Below, piece by piece: positions 41,872 to 54,200 of a stretch of DNA of 64,000 bases (positions are counted from its first letter, which is position 1; each line of letters starts with the position of its first letter). The translations under genes and the position numbers were made by a program. This DNA is from Aphodosoma sp045126975 (lineage in GTDB: Bacteria > Bacteroidota > Bacteroidia > Bacteroidales > Paludibacteraceae): NCBI GenBank assembly GCA_045126975.1, contig JBGVPL010000007.1, positions 1 to 64,000 on the forward strand, read 5' to 3'. Under the pieces are notes generated by a model. That model was not told the DNA's origin and ran no database searches. It saw only the letters and a list, made by a program, of their open reading frames with translations.

Positions 41872-44800
41872 ATGAAAGTTATTAATAAAATAGTATTGCT
41901 TTTTTTGCTTTGTGTTCTTACAAATGGTTTGTTTGCAGAAACTGTTGAAAACAAAATGGGTTTTGTGACTGATTTTGAGGATCAAGAAGAGCGAGACAAA
42001 TGGTATTTAAACGGAGGCGTTTTTGGCCCAAAATGTGTAAATAAATGGTTTTGGGGTAGTTTGGGTGCAAGTGAAGGTGATTACGGGTTGTTTATATCTG
42101 GAGATAGTGCGGTTACGAATATGTATCAACCTAAAGGCACAACGATTCTTGCATATCGTGAATTTACTTTTGATAAAGGTGATTATGAACTTTCGTTTGA
42201 CTGGCAAGCGGGTGGACTTTCGAATGATGGTTTATATGTTTGTTGGGTTCCTGTGCGTGATAGTATCAAATTAAATTCTAATAATAGTAGTTTGTTGCCA
42301 GAATGGGTTGATAGGTATCGTATTGATTTTGACAGAGATTCAGCCTTTTTGGCACAACGAACATGGAATGCTATATTAGATACAATTTCGACGAATGGGG
42401 ATGCTCATTATCTTGTTTTTGTTTGGAATAATAGTGTTTTAGCTTCTTATTCTATGGGAGCAATGATAGATAATTTGTGTATTCTTGAGGTAGGACGTTG
42501 TTCTCGCCCAACCGATTTAAAAGCAAATCCTAAAGGTGATGATATGGTGTTGTCGTGGATGGGTTCAGCAGATGCGTATGATGTCCGTTGTCTTAATAAT
42601 TTGACAGGTGAGAGTGTGTTTTATGAAGATGTTACAACTACTTATCAAGTTATATCGGGTCTTTCGGAGGGTATGTGTACATATTATGTACGTTCAAAAT
42701 GTGGAGGTATTGCTGGGGCATGGTCGTCGGTTAATAAATTTCTTTTTTATCCAGGTATAAGATGTATAGATTATTTACATTTGACGAATAATAATTGCTC
42801 TTATAATGGTAAGAAGGGAGTTATTGATTATGGCTGTCAATCTGTCGATAGTCGTCATACGATACATTGGAATCCTGATGAACGAGACCCGTTTACAAAT
42901 GGTAAGTTAAGGACTGTTCCAGCTGGAGAGTTGGCATCTGTGCGTTTAGGGAATTGGAATTCTGGGGCTGAATTTGAAAGTGTTGAATATAATTATTTAG
43001 TGGATACGACAAAGAATTCTGCTGTTTTGGTACTTAAATATGCAGTATTATTAGAAGCACCTAATCATGACTCTATAGATCAACCTCGTTTTAATCTTGA
43101 AATTACATATAATGAAAAACCTCTTGATGAATTTGGTTGTGGTGAGGCTTATTTTGCTGCGGGTTATAATACTAAGGGTTGGGTGAAATTTCAAGGTATA
43201 TCAGAACCTGGTTATTATAAAGATTGGACTACTGTGGCTATAAATTTACGTGAATATCATGGTAAGTCTTTGAAAATTAGGTTGACTACAAAAGATTGTG
43301 CTCCTGGTGCTCACTTTGCGTATGCTTATTTTACACTCGGATGTAATGATGGTAAAATTAAAGGTCTAAGTTGTGCTGGTGACAAAGAGTCTATTTTTGA
43401 AGGACCCGAAGGGTTTAATTATAGATGGTATCTGCCTTCTAAACCAGATTCAACGATTTCGACAGATAGGCGTTTGGTTTTGCCGGCAAGTGATACTTTG
43501 ACATACGCTTTAGATGTTATTCAACCTACGAATAAAAATTGTTACTATACACTTTATGCATCGGCAGTAGGACGTTATCCTGTAGCATCGGCAGAGTATA
43601 ATCTTAAACTTGGATCTTGTAAAAATAAGGTTGAGTTTATAAATAAGAGTTATCTTAAGCGCATCAATCAAGTTACAAATGATAGTGTTGTTACAAATGA
43701 GCCTTGTGAAAGTTTCTTATGGGATTTTGGCGATGGTACTGTTTCTACAGAAGAGAGTCCTATTCATACGTTTCCAGAAGAGGGGGGAACTTATACTGTG
43801 ACATTATATTCTGGTATTGCAGATGGAAAATGTATGGATGATACGACATTTATTATTACGTTGCCTCGTATGGGTCTCTATGTGGATACTATCCATGCTA
43901 CTACATGTTTGGGAGAGTCGTATGAATTCAAAGGCGAGCATATTTGGGAAACAGGTTGTTATTCTGATACTTTAATTTCGGTATGGGGATGTGATAGTAT
44001 TTCGGTTCTTGACTTGTATGTTGCTGAGCCATATGATACTCTTGTTATTGATACTATGTGTAGTGGAGAAGTTTATATTTTGGGTGAGCAGTATATAACA
44101 GAGTCGGGGCGTTATAAGGAAAATTTAAAATCAATATATGGGTGCGATAGTACTATTTCTCTTAATCTTACGGTGCTTGAAACACTTGATTTAACTCTTG
44201 ATAGTGTAGTGAATAATTGTAAGGATGAGGGTTTTATATCTATTCCATATATATTGCATTCTGGAGGTTTGGATGATTTTAAATTATATTTTAATGATAT
44301 AGAATTTGAGTGTGATGGATATGCTGTCGAAAAGGATGCTTTGTTAGTTGAAATGCCAGATACATTACGTCCTGATAAGTATAATGTTACAATTCATTTT
44401 GGAGAGCGTGCTTGTGGTAAAGAGCATGAAACAATAACGCTTAATTTGTTGTATCCTCGCGAAGTGGTTGTACAACGTTGGGGAGATGTTCTTGCTGTAA
44501 CAAATGAAGAATATAATGGAGGTTATGAATTTGTGGCTTTTCAGTGGTATAAAAATGGAGTTATGATTGAAGGTGCAACTTCTTCAATATTATATGAACC
44601 AGATGGTTTGGATTTAGAAGCAGAATATTCGGTATTATTAACTCGTTTGGATGATAATGTGGCATTGATGACTTGTAGCGCAGATTTGATTGATTTTGGA
44701 AAAGAAGAGGATAATATGGTGATTGTGTTAACTCCAAATAATGGAGTTATGGATGTTGATGTTCCTAAGAATTCTAAGGTTAAAATTTGGACTGCCAATG

Positions 44801-44934
44801 GATTTTTGATTAAAGAAATATTCATTAATGAAGGTCTAAATAGTATTAATGTTTCAGGTATGAAAGGTTTGTATATTTTGGAATTTATTTTTGAAAATAA
44901 TCAACGAGAAATACAGCAAGTTGTAATAGGATGA
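41872..44934 (+). CDS. T9SS surface protein with PKD-like domain (1020 aa)
   Basis: This exported protein has a signal peptide (MKVINKIVLLFLLCVLTNGLFA). The order is: a MAM/jelly-roll-like domain ('GFVTDFEDQEERDKWYLNGG'), an FN3-like module, a conserved ~190-residue domain shared with its paralogs ('DSRHTIHWNPDERDPFTNGK', 'LASVRLGNW'), a PKD-like domain ('FLWDFGDGTVSTEESPIHTF'), two CDS-type repeats ('CLGESYEFKGEHIWETG', 'CSGEVYILGEQYITESG') and a C-terminal sorting domain. It is about 50 residues shorter and more diverged than the two other members (44946, 57307). It has no counterpart in the second module of the array. Confidence 0.84.
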   Translation: MKVINKIVLLFLLCVLTNGLFAETVENKMGFVTDFEDQEERDKWYLNGGVFGPKCVNKWFWGSLGASEGDYGLFISGDSAVTNMYQPKGTTILAYREFTFDKGDYELSFDWQAGGLSNDGLYVCWVPVRDSIKLNSNNSSLLPEWVDRYRIDFDRDSAFLAQRTWNAILDTISTNGDAHYLVFVWNNSVLASYSMGAMIDNLCILEVGRCSRPTDLKANPKGDDMVLSWMGSADAYDVRCLNNLTGESVFYEDVTTTYQVISGLSEGMCTYYVRSKCGGIAGAWSSVNKFLFYPGIRCIDYLHLTNNNCSYNGKKGVIDYGCQSVDSRHTIHWNPDERDPFTNGKLRTVPAGELASVRLGNWNSGAEFESVEYNYLVDTTKNSAVLVLKYAVLLEAPNHDSIDQPRFNLEITYNEKPLDEFGCGEAYFAAGYNTKGWVKFQGISEPGYYKDWTTVAINLREYHGKSLKIRLTTKDCAPGAHFAYAYFTLGCNDGKIKGLSCAGDKESIFEGPEGFNYRWYLPSKPDSTISTDRRLVLPASDTLTYALDVIQPTNKNCYYTLYASAVGRYPVASAEYNLKLGSCKNKVEFINKSYLKRINQVTNDSVVTNEPCESFLWDFGDGTVSTEESPIHTFPEEGGTYTVTLYSGIADGKCMDDTTFIITLPRMGLYVDTIHATTCLGESYEFKGEHIWETGCYSDTLISVWGCDSISVLDLYVAEPYDTLVIDTMCSGEVYILGEQYITESGRYKENLKSIYGCDSTISLNLTVLETLDLTLDSVVNNCKDEGFISIPYILHSGGLDDFKLYFNDIEFECDGYAVEKDALLVEMPDTLRPDKYNVTIHFGERACGKEHETITLNLLYPREVVVQRWGDVLAVTNEEYNGGYEFVAFQWYKNGVMIEGATSSILYEPDGLDLEAEYSVLLTRLDDNVALMTCSADLIDFGKEEDNMVIVLTPNNGVMDVDVPKNSKVKIWTANGFLIKEIFINEGLNSINVSGMKGLYILEFIFENNQREIQQVVIG

Positions 44935-44945
44935 AAATTTAAGAT

Positions 44946-47900
44946 ATGAATAAAAATTTATTACAAATATTTTTGCTCGCTTTATTTTTGTTTACGCAAA
45001 ATGTAGTGAAAGCGCAGACAATTTCTATTCCTTATTTTTGTGGATTCGAAGATTCAACAGAAATTACAGAGTGGAAAATGAACTTAGGACCAGATGCGTC
45101 GCAATGTAAAGATCAGTGGATGATTAGTAATATTGATTATAGTGAAGGTTCTACTGCATTGACTATTTCGTGTGATGGTGGTCAGAAAGCTACTTTTGGT
45201 TCGATTCGAGATTTGATGGTGGCTTATCGTAAAGTGAAAGTAGATACAACTATTACTATAAATCTCTCTTTTGATTGGAAGTGTGAAGGTGTGGAGGATG
45301 TTACTCAACTTAATTTTTATTTTTTACCTGCTGGTGCTATTCGTGATGAGGCAGAATTATATTCGTTGAATAATTCTGCTGATATGCCTCGTATTTTGAG
45401 TCGTCCTATGGCAACTTTTAGTGGTAGCAGTGATTGGGTAAATAGTATTGCAATAGAACAATTGAGTTTGAATACTACAGATGAGTATTATATGATATTT
45501 GTTTGGCAAAATGCTAATACTGATACTGCTCAATCTGTATTATCAAAATATTCAGTTTCGATTGATAATATACAGATAACTTCATCTGCATGTCCTGAAC
45601 CTGAAAATCTGCAATATAAATCGGGTTGTGATACACTCTTTATATCTTGGGATGGATATACTGAATTATATGAATTTCAGTATAAAGCATCGGGTGATAA
45701 AGTGTGGAAGACTTTGCCAAAGACAAAAGATAAAAAAGTTGTTTTAGTTGGTCTTTTGGAGGGAGCATATGATATTAGGGTAAGAGGCTTGAATGAGACT
45801 ACTAATGATAAGAGTGCATGGCGTGGGCTTAATGAAGTTATATGTTTTTGTCCAGATAGGCATTGTATTAATTATGTAGATTTGGATCGTCCAGGAGTAC
45901 AATGTTTGTATGGAAATGCAAATAATCCCGATGATATATATTTATTACCAACGAATGCTGGTACTTATGGGGCAGGGCCTATTGATAAAGGTTCGCGTGA
46001 TATACGTAGTCGTCATACAGTGAATTGGCGTCAAAACGAATATGATCCACGTACAGGTAATAAATTACGTACGATTCCGGAAGGTTCATTGGCTTCGGTA
46101 CGCCTTGGAAATTGGGATATTGGAGCTCAAGCAGAGGGTATTATCTTCGATTATACTGTTGATACTGCTCAAGCCGATATTATTTTGATGAAATATGCTG
46201 TTGTATTGGAAAATCCAGGGCATGGTCGAGCTGAAGACCCTTATTTTGGCCTTGAAATTTTAGATAGTAACTATGTAACTATTGGTGGTGTTTGTGGTGC
46301 TTTTGATTTTACGCCTGAAAATAAGAATATTAAATGGAAAAAGCATAATGGGTTTGTGTGGAAAGATTGGACTGCCATAGGTTTGAATTTGTCAAGTTAT
46401 CATGGTCAAAATATTAAAATACGTTTGATAACACAAGATTGTGTAAGAACAGCGCATTGTGGCTATGCTTATTTTACTTTAGATTGTGCAGATGCTTCGA
46501 TTAAAAGTACAAGTTGTGGTGAGACTATTGAGGTGAAAATGGAGGCTCCAGATGGGTTTAGATACACATGGACTCGTGGAGAGGAACGCGAGTTTGTTGC
46601 TAATACAAAAACTATAAATATTCCAGCTGATGATGTAGTTACTTACTATTGTAATGTTGAGTATATTGATGTTGATGGTTGTGGATTTGAATTGCATACA
46701 GAGGTTAAACCTCGTTTCCCTTTTGCTGATTTTGTTTGTGAGCATAAACCTGAAAATTGTGAGAATAAGGTTCTTTTAAAGAATACAAGTTGTGTTCATA
46801 CTCGTATAGATGGAGTTGATACTCCTACTTCTGAAAAATGTGAGACATATTATTGGCGTATCAACAATGGTAATGAAGTAGCTGAGTATATATCTGAAGA
46901 TGTAGAGTTGGTTGTACCTAAAGAGGGTGATACACTTAGCGTTTCGCTTATTTCTTATCTTTCGGGGGGCGTGTGCGAAGATGATACTTCAATGACGGTT
47001 ATTATTCCTGCTATTTATGAGCATTATGATACGGTTAATGTTACACTTTGTGAAGGCGATATTTGTACTTTTGAAGGTCAACTTTATGCAGAGGCTGGTG
47101 TATATAAAGTTACATTAGATAATAGATGGGGATGTGATAGTATTAGAACGCTATTTTTAAATTTTATTTCTCAACCTGATACTACTTTTGTGTATGATAC
47201 GATATGTCAAGGTGAAAGTTATATTTTTAGAGATAAAGAGATAACTACAAAAGGGAAATATAAATTTACATATACTAATGATTCGGGCTGTGATAGTGTT
47301 TTTCTTGTTTCTTTGGAAGTTGTTGAACCTTTAGTGGGATCTGTTTTTGCTGGTGATTATTTCGCTTGTGCCGATGATGATAGTTTATGCGTAAATTTTG
47401 AAATAGAAGAAGGCTTGCGTTTACCAACTGAATATTCGTTGTATTTTAATGATTTGGCTAAAAGCATGGGGTTTGTTGATATTGTTGAGGCAGATTTTGA
47501 TAAAGACAGAAAAACTATCTGCTTTGATATACCTAAAGATTGTCGCCCTAATAGCTATAATGTTACTATTTCTTTTATAGATACAACTGCTATTTGTGGT
47601 GATGTATCAATGGAAGTTGATTTTGATATTTATTATCCGTCTTCGATATTGGAGGCTAAGTTTGGTAATTTGATTACTATCTATGATTCAGCATATAATG
47701 GAGGTTATACGTTTGTAGATAATGAATATCGTTGGTATAAAAATAATATACTTATTCCGGCAGAAACATCAAGTTTTATTTATCTTGAAGAAGGTAATGA
47801 GTTTAATGGTATAGATTGTTATTATTTGGAACTTAAACGTAAGGATGATGGTGTTGTTATGCGTACATGTGAGATTTGTCCGGATAAAGTTACTGGAGTT

Positions 47901-48146
47901 GATGATATTTTCGAAGGAGAGGAGTTGTTTAATGTTACTATATTTATGTCTGGTTCTATGATGCAAATTAGTGATTTTGGAGGTGGCGTGGTGAAAATAT
48001 ATAGTTCTGTTGGACAATTAGTGGAATCGTATGCAGTTGATTCTGGTAGCATTGTAGAGATTGAAGTTCCGAAAGAGGATGGTTTTTATCTTGTGCAAAT
48101 CATAGGTCCAACTGTTAATGAAGTTTATAAAATTTGGGTTAAATAA
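44946..48146 (+). CDS. T9SS surface protein (1066 aa), paralog A
   Basis: The signal peptide (MNKNLLQIFLLALFLFTQNVVKAQ) is followed by a jelly-roll domain ('GFEDSTEITEWKMNLG'), an FN3-like module, the shared domain with 'CFCPDRHCINYVDL' and 'RSRHTVNWRQNEYDPRTGN', an Ig/PKD-like region, two CDS-type repeats ('CEGDICTFEGQLYAEAG', 'CQGESYIFRDKEITTKG'), an 'SSILEAKFGNLITIYDSAYN' block and a C-terminal sorting domain ending 'EVYKIWVK'. It is the closest relative of the 1065-residue protein at 57307; about 40 bases are almost identical between 45846 and 58229, pointing to recent duplication or gene conversion. It starts 11 bases after the previous gene. Confidence 0.85.
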   Translation: MNKNLLQIFLLALFLFTQNVVKAQTISIPYFCGFEDSTEITEWKMNLGPDASQCKDQWMISNIDYSEGSTALTISCDGGQKATFGSIRDLMVAYRKVKVDTTITINLSFDWKCEGVEDVTQLNFYFLPAGAIRDEAELYSLNNSADMPRILSRPMATFSGSSDWVNSIAIEQLSLNTTDEYYMIFVWQNANTDTAQSVLSKYSVSIDNIQITSSACPEPENLQYKSGCDTLFISWDGYTELYEFQYKASGDKVWKTLPKTKDKKVVLVGLLEGAYDIRVRGLNETTNDKSAWRGLNEVICFCPDRHCINYVDLDRPGVQCLYGNANNPDDIYLLPTNAGTYGAGPIDKGSRDIRSRHTVNWRQNEYDPRTGNKLRTIPEGSLASVRLGNWDIGAQAEGIIFDYTVDTAQADIILMKYAVVLENPGHGRAEDPYFGLEILDSNYVTIGGVCGAFDFTPENKNIKWKKHNGFVWKDWTAIGLNLSSYHGQNIKIRLITQDCVRTAHCGYAYFTLDCADASIKSTSCGETIEVKMEAPDGFRYTWTRGEEREFVANTKTINIPADDVVTYYCNVEYIDVDGCGFELHTEVKPRFPFADFVCEHKPENCENKVLLKNTSCVHTRIDGVDTPTSEKCETYYWRINNGNEVAEYISEDVELVVPKEGDTLSVSLISYLSGGVCEDDTSMTVIIPAIYEHYDTVNVTLCEGDICTFEGQLYAEAGVYKVTLDNRWGCDSIRTLFLNFISQPDTTFVYDTICQGESYIFRDKEITTKGKYKFTYTNDSGCDSVFLVSLEVVEPLVGSVFAGDYFACADDDSLCVNFEIEEGLRLPTEYSLYFNDLAKSMGFVDIVEADFDKDRKTICFDIPKDCRPNSYNVTISFIDTTAICGDVSMEVDFDIYYPSSILEAKFGNLITIYDSAYNGGYTFVDNEYRWYKNNILIPAETSSFIYLEEGNEFNGIDCYYLELKRKDDGVVMRTCEICPDKVTGVDDIFEGEELFNVTIFMSGSMMQISDFGGGVVKIYSSVGQLVESYAVDSGSIVEIEVPKEDGFYLVQIIGPTVNEVYKIWVK

Positions 48147-48268
48147 ATTTTATGTTTTAAAAGAGTATAATAATTTTTGTGTATTGTTTGTGATTTATAG
48201 TTTTTCCTATATTTATTCTTTGTGAAATTATATAAAATTGAGTTTAATTTTAATTAAATAATTACACT

Positions 48269-51200
48269 ATGAAAGTTAATTTGTTAAAAACAACTGCTTT
48301 GTTTGTATTTTTAAGTTTATCTTGTATGCTTTTTTCGCAAGAGTATGGTGCTGTGTTAGATGAAAGTTTTGAAAATGGTATTCCACAAGGATGGGTGCAA
48401 GAGAAGATTTCGGGTGATATAGATTGGGTGGTTGAAAGTGGTGAGTTATCACGTCCTTCAAATGCATACGATGGTGTTAAAAGGGTAGCGTTTAGAAACA
48501 CAAAAGGGATTACGACAAAAGCGAGGACACGTTTGATTTTGCCTGCAGTAGATATATCTCAATTATATCAACCAATTTTGGTTTTTGCTCATGCTCAAGA
48601 CAAATGGACTTCTGATTTTGATACATTGCGAGTTTTATATCGTACATCAATAGAATCAGATTGGGTTCAGCTAAAAGTTTTTGATAGTTATGTGCGTGAT
48701 TGGCAGATTGATACGTTGCCATTGATGCAGGCATCTAAGACATTTCAGTTGGCATTTGAAGCAACGGATAATCTTGGACGAGGTGTAGTTATAGATAAGA
48801 TAATTGTGCGTTCATCACCAGATTGTTATGAGCCAGAACTTTTTGTGGCTAATATTTCTAATGATACAGTTGATATTGGTTGGTATGGAGTTTGGGATGC
48901 AGAGTCGTTTAGTTTGAAGGTTTCAACCAAAATGTTGACAGAACAAGAACTTAATGATGTTAATTATAAAGCGGATATGCTTGATGTTGTTGTAAGTGAT
49001 GTGTACGAATATACAGTTAAAAATCTTGAAATAAATACAAAATATTATTGTTATATTCGTTCGAATTGTTATGACGATAATAGTATTTGGGTTGTAGATT
49101 CTTTTATTACAGCAAATTTATTAGAATTGCCTTATTCGGAAAATTTTAATTTGCCTGCGACACCTGGTTTCCCATCTTATTTGAATTCATGGTATTTTGG
49201 TTCGTCGGAAGATGTAGTTACTCCTTATGTAAATACAGGACGTACAAGATATTTGGAATATTATTCGAAAGATGCGTCTTTTGCTTTGAGTTTTTATGCA
49301 ACGCACTATTTCGAAAATGATTTGATGGGTGGAATTAAAACAAAACCTTATATTCCAGGTGGTAGTTTTGCTTATGCAGCATTGCCAAAGTTGGCTGATG
49401 ATGTTGATGTTGCTGATTTGTATTTGTCGTTTAATGCAGTTTCATACGAGTTTAATTCAGAATCAGATTTATCTGCTATTATTGTAGGTGTTATGACTGA
49501 CCCTTATGATAATATGACTTTTGAAGCTGTAGATACAGTGATGTTGACTGATGTTCGTTTCTTTGAAGAGGTGATAGTATCTTTTGAAAATTATAAAGGT
49601 AATGGTAAATTTATTGCTTTTATGTCGGATTTTGCTGTAAATAATGCATTTGATTTAGATAATTTGGTAGTTGATTATCGCCCTGATGTATTGAAAATAA
49701 ATCAATTTGCAATAGGATTACCTTCTGCTAATTCTATTAAATTGAAATTTGATTTACAGTATGAACAATATGAAGTTGTAGTTTCGAAAACAGAATTGGA
49801 TGATAGTGCTTTGTCTTCAGCACAAGATGTGGTTCGTAAAATTATCTCTGATAATGGTGTTGTTGATGGTTTGGATGCTGCTACTGAATATAGAGTGTAT
49901 GTTAGAGGTATTGATGGAGGTGTTAAAGGTCAGTGGGGTAATTGTCGATTTGTGCGTACACCGGGCTTTGTTTCTAAGTTGCCATGTGTTGTAGATAATG
50001 TTGAGACAGATATTTATAATGTTCGTCTTGGTAATGCTACAACCACATATAAGAGTATGCATAAGAATGTGATTATGCATGCTAATTCTACATATCATCC
50101 AATATTTACTAATGCTTATAAAGCGATAGCACCTTCTGATTTTGTATTTTTGACTGAACTTACTAACGAAATTGATTGTTGGTCGGCATTGGTATTCCCT
50201 CAGTTGCCAAAAGTAGAAGAAATGCGTATAAGTTTTTATACTTGTTCTCCTAATGTAGGTTATAAAGGTTCTTTTGTGGTAGGTCTTATGTCTGATGCAA
50301 ACGATATTTCTACTTTTGAGCCAATAGATACTTTGTCTGTAACTTCGACTAAATTAAATCATTATTTCTATGATTTGAATGGTTTGGGAGAGGAGAATAA
50401 ATTCTTTGCAGTTTATGCTGACCTCGAAAATGTGTTAGGTAGTAATAGATTTATTGTTGATAAAGTAAGATATTCTGAAATTCCTTCTTGTCCTACAGCA
50501 TCGAATGTTCAAGTTAAATTAAATTTAGATGAACCTTCAAAAGTCGAACTAAGTTGGGATGCAGAAGATGTGGTTGCTTGGAAAGTAAGATTATCAAAAA
50601 CAAAATATGAAACAGATTCTATGTATGGTGATGTTTCGGCTTATGATTTTGTTTATAACGATACTGTAACTACAAATAGCATAGTTTTTTCAGGTCTTGA
50701 ATTTCCTAATGAGAAATATTACTATACCATACAAGCAATTTGTGATGAGATAGATGGCGAATGGATGGCTGTTGGTAGTTTTACTACAGAGTGCTATGAT
50801 AAAGAGCCTATACCTTATTTGGAGAATTTTGATAATGCGAATTATATTACAGGTAAAAACAATGTTGGATTTGCTGTGCCATGTATGATTTCGCAACAAG
50901 TGGAGAAAGAAGGAAAGCATTATCCGTATTTGACAACAATGCAAAAGAAGTCGGGCAAAAATTCTTTATGTTTAGTGCGTTCATCTGATGTAGAATATAA
51001 AAATCTTTGTGTGGCATTGCCAAAGATGAGAAAGGCTATTAATGAATTGCAATTATCATTTATGATGTATAATAAGGATTTGAGACAATCGGTTTCGGTT
51101 GGAGTAATGACAGATCCAAATGATACACTTACATTTGTTGAGATAGCCGAAGTTGTTGCAAATGTAGAAAAAACTTGGACAAAATATACAGTTACTTTTG

Positions 51201-54200
51201 AAGAGTATGAGGGAGATGCTGAGCATATTGCTATAAAAGTAAATAATAAATCTCAATCTGTACAAGAGTTTTATATAGATGATATTTGTGTAGAAGATTT
51301 TAATTCGTGTGTTCGTCCTACAAAAGTAAAAGTTAAAAATATTACAGATGAATATGTAGAGTTTGAATGGGCGAAATCATCTTTTGTAAGTCAGTGGTGT
51401 ATTGCAGTTACAAAACAAAAAAGCAATATCTCGTCGTATCTTGATAACCCAACATCTGCTTATCAAGTGGCATCTAAGATTGACACAGCTACAACTAATC
51501 CATATAGAATGGTTGGATTAGATGCTAATACCACTTATTATGTGTATATAAAATCGATGTGTGGTGATGATGAGTATAGCGAATGGTCTAATCCTATTTC
51601 ATTCTATACCCCTAAAGAGGTTATGACTCCTGCCGAATTTGGAGTAGAGAATTTTGATACATATGGTAATGGAAAAGGCAAGTATCCATCTCACTATATT
51701 GTTGGTAATGTAATGGTGACGACTTCAACTCCATCAACTACACAACAGAATTATATACCTTATTGTTATAAGGGTAGTTCTGCATCTTATAAATCTTCAG
51801 GTGAATGTTCTTTACGATTCCAGTCGTCTTCAAGTTATAATGGAGCATATGCTATCACTTCGAGATTTGATATTGATGATATATCTACGTTGCGTATGAA
51901 ATTGTGGGCATCGGCTGGTAAAGATGAATATCTATCGGATAAATATGCTCATTCGTTGGTAGTAGGTGTAGTAACCAATCCGTACAATCTTGCAACGTTT
52001 GTAGCAGTTGATACGTTAGATTTGTCGTTAGGAGGTGATTATGTAGTGCATTTTGATAATTATGAGTGTGATTTTAATGGCGAAAAAGGTAAGTATGTAA
52101 TGTTTTTATCTGAATTTGCAAAAGATAACTATGCATTTATTGATGATGTTCAGTTTGATGAAATCCCATCATGTTATACTGAGTTTGAAATAGATTCGAT
52201 ATCTGAAAATTCTGTAGTGATTGATTTCACTAAGGGACAAGCCCCATATCAAGTAGTCTGTTCGCCTGTAGCACTAAGAACTACAGAATTAGCATCATAT
52301 ACGCCAATAGAAATTGCAACGGGAAATTCAGTGAAAATAGACACACTTGATGTAGCAACGCAATATTATGTATATGCACGTTCAAAATGTGATGGTAAAA
52401 AATGGAGCGATTGGACATCTGTAGAGATGGTACGTACAGAGTGTAAGGATAGTATCACATTGCCATTTTATGATGGTTTTGAGCGGAATATTGCAACTAT
52501 GACAATGGCAGTCCCTGTTTGTTGGTATGTATATGGAGATCCTTTTGTTATTCAAAATTACCATGAAGGACAGAGAGGGGTATATGTAGAGGCAAAAAGT
52601 AAAGAGCAACCTTATCTTGTTACACAAGGGATAGATGTTGATAATTTGAATAGTTGTTATATGGAATTTTTTGCAAATTCAAGTAAGTATGGCAGTGAAA
52701 TGAATGTTATAGTGGGAGTTGTTGAAGATATTGAGAATATAGTGGGTTCGTTTGTTGCGGTAGATACATTCGCTTTGGGTTGGAAAGGTTTTACTTGGTG
52801 TAGAGTTTATTTTGATACTTATCAAGGAGAAGGTAAGCATATTGCATTTACGACTAATTATGATTTAAACAATCGACAAGCAGGAGGCTTCTATTTAGAT
52901 GATGTTACAATCGGAGGTTTACCAAATTGCATGAATCCAGAAGCATTTTGTTTGGATAGAAGAACCAATGTTAGTTTGGATATTTCGTTTAAACATAAGG
53001 GTGCTACTATATATGAATGGCGTTATGGAGCTGTAGGTTTTGATGTGGAAACAGGAGCAATGGAAACATTGCAAACTACAACTACGAATATTCATCTTGA
53101 TAATCTTATGATGAATACTGAGTATGATGTTTATGTAAGAGCAGTTTGTTCAGAAGAAGAATCGTCAGATTGGACTTATGCGGGTAAGTTTGCAACATTG
53201 AATGATTATGTAAATACATTGCCATATTATTGCGATTTTGATAAAGAAGAAGAGTCTTCAAAATGGATTTTTGTTCAAAATAATCAATCAAATCAATGGT
53301 ATATAGGTTCGGATAGAGATTTTGAGGTATCTGAATCTTCATTGACAAATGATAAAGCATTGTATATTTCTTCGGATAATGGAGCTCATGTAGTTTATAA
53401 TAAATCTGTGTCACATTCGTGGGTATATCGTTCGATTTATCTTGAAAAAGGTGTTTATACAATATCTTACAAATGGAAAGTTGTCGGACACGCTGAATCT
53501 TCTTATCCGTTTGATTATGTAAATGCCTTATTGTTGCCTGCTACTTATACATTTAATGCAGGAAGTGAAGAGTTGATTCTTGCTGATGGTTCGAAAGTAA
53601 ATATTTATGCCGATTGTGGTATTTTGCCAGAAGAAGTTATTAATATAACAAATGAAACAAATCTTACGGGAATGTGTGTTAATGGTTTGTTTGGTGCAGG
53701 TAATTGGATGTCAACAACAAAAGATGTTATAGTGGCAGCTGAAGAGGGGTTATATAATATTCTTTTCTATTGGAGTAATATGTCTGACAATGAGGGATTC
53801 TCAGCTGTGATTGATGATATCTTGATTGAAGAAAATTTCTGTGTTGCTCCTTACGATTTGCGTTTAGTTCGTTTTGATATAGAATCAGTGCATTTCGATT
53901 GGAAGTCGCATGTAGAAGATGTTCAATATGCAGTTAAACTTACAACGATAAAATCATCTAATCCAGATTTATTAAGTGATGAGTATGTGGTATTTGCAGA
54001 TACATTGGATTCTACATCAATTGATATTGATGGTTTGGAGGCAAATACAACATATTATGCTTATGTAAAGGCTGTTTGTAATGATTTTTCTTCAACTGAT
54101 TGGAGTAATTGTGTTGAATTCACAACACCATGTGCTCCATATACTATCAATACTACTTATTCTTTTGAAGATGGTTATTATCAAGTAGAGTTTGTCATTT